A stretch of DNA of 15,699 nt, from assembly GCA_011524785.1 (NCBI GenBank), contig WTJQ01000583.1, positions 1 through 15,699 of the forward strand, given 5' to 3'. Both the position numbers and the translations under genes were made by a program. Positions 13,008 to 15,699 of this stretch are shown one piece after another. Position 1 is the stretch's first letter. Each line of letters starts with the position of its first letter. The notes below the pieces were generated by a model. It was not told the origin of the DNA. It did no database searches and worked only from the letters and a program-made list of their open reading frames with translations. The stretch comes from Planctomycetota bacterium. Lineage in GTDB: Bacteria; Planctomycetota; UBA1135; GCA-002686595.

Positions 13008-14435
13008 ATGGACGCCACGGCCATGCCCATGACCCGTTCTCGCCACTCGACGCTCCGCGCGGCCCTCCTGGGAGGTCTGCTCGCGCTGCTGCCTGCGTGC
13101 GGTGCGGACCAAGGGCCCGAGCCCTGGAGCGTGCTCCTCGTCACGCTGGACACCACGCGTGCCGACCGGCTGGGCTGCTACGGCTACGGACAGGACACGA
13201 CCCCGAACCTCGACGCACTCGCAGCCGACGGCGTGCGCTTCGAGTTCGCGGTGTCGACCGCGGGCATCACGCCCGTGGCCCATGCGTCGATCCTCACGGG
13301 CCTGAACCCGCCGCGCCACGGCGTGCGCGTCTTCCACGGAGCTCCTGGCAGCTACCTCGACCGGACCACGCCGACCCTCGCGCGCATCCTCGGGGAGGCC
13401 GGGCACGCCACGGGGGCCTTCGTCAGCGCCTACCCCGCGTCCGAGCGCTTCGGCCTCGACCACGGCTTCGATCACTTCGACAACGGGGCCAAGGACAGCG
13501 CCCTCCACACCGACCCCGAGTTCGAGCCGAAGCTGGGCGTGCTGCGAGGCGCTGGCGACTGGCAGCAGCGTCGCTGGGTCCCCACCCAGCGACGCGCCGA
13601 TGCGGTGACGGACAAGGCGATCGCCTGGCTCGAGGAGCAGGACGGACCCGTGCTGCAGTGGGTGCACTACTTCGATCCCCACGACTCCTTCCTCGTCCCG
13701 CCCCGCAAGTTCCTGCAGCGTTTCGAGGCGCGTCGTGACGGCCCCGACCGCATGGCGCGCGTCTACGACGCTGACCTCAACTTCATGGACCACCACGTCG
13801 GGCGCCTGCTCGAGGCGTACCGCGAGCGGGGGCGCATGGAGCGGACGATCGTGCTGGTGACCGCGGACCATGGGCAGGGCCTGGGGGACCACGACTGGGA
13901 GCAGCACCGGATCCTCTACCGCGAGCAGCTCCAGATCCCCCTCCTCGCGCGCTGGCCCGGCGGACCACGCGGCCGCGTGGTCCCGGACCTCGTCCGTAAC
14001 ACGGACCTCCTCCCGACGATCACCCAGCTGCTGGGGCTCGAGGCCCCGCGCGGGCTCGACGGCCAGAGCGTCGTCGACCTTCTCGATGCCTCGGGGGAGC
14101 CGCGCGTGGCCTACGCCGAGGCGCTGAACACCCTGGACAGTCACGCGCCGGGCGCCCTCCCCGAGCGCCACAAGGACCTGCTCTTCTGCGCCGTCGAGCG
14201 CGACTGGAAGCTGATCCACCACGTCGAGCACCCCGAGAACAGCGAGCTCTACGACCTCCGCGAGGATCCGGGGGAGCTCGTCAACGTGCTCGACGAGCAC
14301 CCCGAGGAGGCCGCGCGCCTGCTCGCGTTCCTCGAGGAGTCGGGCGGCATGGCCGTCCGGACCGGGGAGGTGGACCCGATCGAGGAAGAGGCCGCTCGCA
14401 AGCTGGAGGCCCTTGGCTACTCCGGGGACGAGTGA
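13008..14435 (+). CDS. Sulfatase-like lipoprotein with Thr nucleophile position (T-P-V-A-H)
   Basis: The start is uncertain: GTG 13005, ATG 13008, ATG 13023 and ATG 13029 are all in frame before the signal peptide. ATG 13008 gives 475 residues. A basic region (TRSRHSTLR) and a hydrophobic stretch lead to a lipobox LPA-C31, so the protein should be lipid-anchored outside the cytoplasm. VTLDTTRADRLGCYG supplies D48, VHYFDPHDSF is the substrate-pocket block, and TADHGQGLGDH (D287, H288) and IPLLARWPGGPRG follow. The nucleophile block is TPVAHASILTG (88-98): Thr88 replaces Cys and His92 replaces Arg, as in the T-x-x-x-H block of nucleotide pyrophosphatase/phosphodiesterases. A phospho-ester activity is thus more likely than sulfatase (inference). 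The C-terminus is LEALGYSGDE. It is divergent from a paralogue across 138 bp and followed at once by a membrane glycosyltransferase. Confidence 0.87.
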   Translation: MDATAMPMTRSRHSTLRAALLGGLLALLPACGADQGPEPWSVLLVTLDTTRADRLGCYGYGQDTTPNLDALAADGVRFEFAVSTAGITPVAHASILTGLNPPRHGVRVFHGAPGSYLDRTTPTLARILGEAGHATGAFVSAYPASERFGLDHGFDHFDNGAKDSALHTDPEFEPKLGVLRGAGDWQQRRWVPTQRRADAVTDKAIAWLEEQDGPVLQWVHYFDPHDSFLVPPRKFLQRFEARRDGPDRMARVYDADLNFMDHHVGRLLEAYRERGRMERTIVLVTADHGQGLGDHDWEQHRILYREQLQIPLLARWPGGPRGRVVPDLVRNTDLLPTITQLLGLEAPRGLDGQSVVDLLDASGEPRVAYAEALNTLDSHAPGALPERHKDLLFCAVERDWKLIHHVEHPENSELYDLREDPGELVNVLDEHPEEAARLLAFLEESGGMAVRTGEVDPIEEEAARKLEALGYSGDE

Positions 14436-15699
14436 GGTCGCGCGTGAGCCGGCTCGCGCGGGCAGCACGGGCTGGTTCCTCGTCCTGACGGGGTGCGGCG
14501 TCGCTCTGCGGCTGGTGGCACTCCTGCTGGCGGGCGACCTCGAGCCCGTGCTCGACGAGGGGGCCTACCTCTATCACGCCGCCTGCTGGGAGCGGTTCGG
14601 CTTCCACGTGGACAGCGGGCGATGGCTCTGGGCGCCCGGCTACCCCCTGTTCCTCCGGGTCGCCCTCGGTGCCTTCGGCGTCGAGGGCGTGCAGGTGGCC
14701 AAGCTCGTGCAGGTCGTCCTCTCGGCGAGCGTGGGGTTCTGCACGATGCGTATCGCCGCGGACCTGTTCGGGCGCCGCGCGGGGGTCGCCGCCGGCCTGC
14801 TGTGGTGCGTGCACCTGCCGCTGATCGGGTTCACCCACCTGCTCTGGCCCGAGACCCTCTTCCTCGCCCTGCTGATGCCGGCCCTGGCGCTGCAGCTGCG
14901 CTGGTCCCAGCGCGCCGACGAGCCCGGCGCGGCGGGTCTGCTCCTGCCGGCCGGGCTGCTCCTCGGGTGCGCGGCGTTGGTGAAGGAGGCCGCGATGCTC
15001 CTGCCGCTGGTCCTCGCCGCGGCGATCCTCGTGCGCCTGCGCGGGAGCTGGAGGGAGGGCGCGCGCGCGGCGAGCCTGCTCGTGCTCGCGGCCGTCGCAG
15101 CCGTGCTCCCCTGGTCGCTGCGCAACCAGGAGGTCCATGGTCAGGTGGCGCTCGTGGGCGCCTCGGCCGGCTACAACTCCTGGGTCGGGGTCACGGGGCG
15201 CACGCGCAACTTCGACTACCCGGCGGCCTTCCTCGCGCCAGGCCGTGACGGCTACGCGAGCCTGTACGACGCGGAGGACTGGCGCTTCCGTGCGTTCATC
15301 GAGCGGCCCGAGGGCACGACCCTCGAGGCGCTCCCGGCGCGCCGCGAGGGCCGCTCCCCCCGCAACGCCGTCCAGCTCTCGCGCGCGGAGACCGCCCGCG
15401 CCTGGCGTCATGCGAGGCGTCACCCCGGGCTCTTCCTGCGGGGTCGCATCAAGCAGCTGTCGAACTGGGTCACCCCGACCTCGTTCTTCGTGCGGCACAT
15501 GGGGATGGGGCGCTACGTCGGCCTGCAGCCGGGTGGCTGGCAGCAGCGCGCCCTGCTGGTGACGGCGCTCCTCGTCCCCGCGCTCGTGCTGGTCCTCGGC
15601 GTGCGCGGTCTGGTCCGCCTCGTTCGCGCGCGGGCCCCGGGGACGGAGGTCGTCCTGGCGGCCCTGGCGCTGGCCGTGGCTCTCGCCCTCCTCGTGGGC
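14432..15699 (+). CDS. GT39/ArnT-like polytopic glycosyltransferase, partial, with apparent frameshift near start
   Basis: The gene is open to the right edge with no stop, so its C-terminus is missing. The main frame (codons starting at 14434, 14437 and so on) encodes a hydrophobic first span, then LEPVLDEGAYLYHA, whose Asp-Glu pair in the first outer loop is the catalytic/metal signature of GT39/GT83 (ArnT, PMT) enzymes. Several more spans, LPWSLRNQ and RHPGLFLRGRIKQL follow, all typical of the family. Such enzymes use polyprenyl-phosphate sugars outside the membrane. The start is a problem. GTG 14432 overlaps the preceding stop as GTGA and opens a basic peptide (MRSRVSRLARAARAGS), but in a frame that stops at 14486, one base off. 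The only in-frame alternatives are TTG 14413, inside the upstream gene, or CTG 14485, inside the first span. A one-base deletion around 14453-14466 would explain this. Confidence 0.78.

Noticed and set aside
1..15699. Defence system, CRISPR array, prophage, transposon or secondary-metabolite core genes
   Set aside because: No repeat-spacer pattern, integrase, transposase, nuclease, PKS or NRPS motif was seen. All recognisable genes but one fit glycan synthesis or sulfate/phosphate ester chemistry.

Overview
The window is very GC-rich (roughly 70% or more by eye, codon third positions almost all G or C) and densely packed. It carries four proteins of the sulfatase/alkaline-phosphatase superfamily, three different sulfotransferases and five glycosyltransferases. 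That mix fits a high-GC Planctomycetota or Myxococcota genome. The phylum is inferred from gene content and base composition only; no rRNA or other marker gene is present.

Layout. 1-293 holds no gene I can support. A small membrane-anchored protein (306-737, +) converges on a sulfatase-like protein (772-2076, -). That gene is divergent, across 39 bp, from a four-gene + operon at 2116-7467: true CxPAR sulfatase, then a GT-A glycosyltransferase/TM/SGNH-hydrolase fusion, then a sulfotransferase, then a GT87-like membrane glycosyltransferase. A five-gene - operon runs toward it from 12866 to 7458: sulfatase-like lipoprotein, GT4, heparan-type sulfotransferase, GT4, sulfotransferase. The two operons meet tail to tail with a 10-bp overlap at 7458-7467. 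Across a 138-bp divergent region lies a second sulfatase-like lipoprotein (+, about 13008-14435), then a GT39/ArnT-like membrane glycosyltransferase that runs off the right edge and seems to carry a frameshift close to its start.

Working together (inference). The genes look like a locus for making and modifying a sulfated surface glycan or glycolipid. GT4 enzymes would act on nucleotide sugars in the cytoplasm, GT87/GT39 enzymes would add sugars from lipid-phosphate donors across the membrane, and three sulfotransferases would add sulfate. The SGNH domain could add or remove acyl groups. Only one of the four 'sulfatases' has the formylglycine Cys motif. The other three have Thr at the nucleophile position and are better read as phosphodiesterases or phospho-group transferases.

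Expression signals. Three operon-leading genes (306 +, 2116 +, 12866 -) share a TANGNT -10-like box followed by exactly six bases and then the start codon, which suggests leaderless transcripts. Downstream genes instead overlap the preceding gene by 1-4 bases (ATGA, GTGA, TTGA, TGATG) and often have purine-rich ribosome-binding sites. No tRNA, rRNA, CRISPR array, insertion sequence or integrase was seen.
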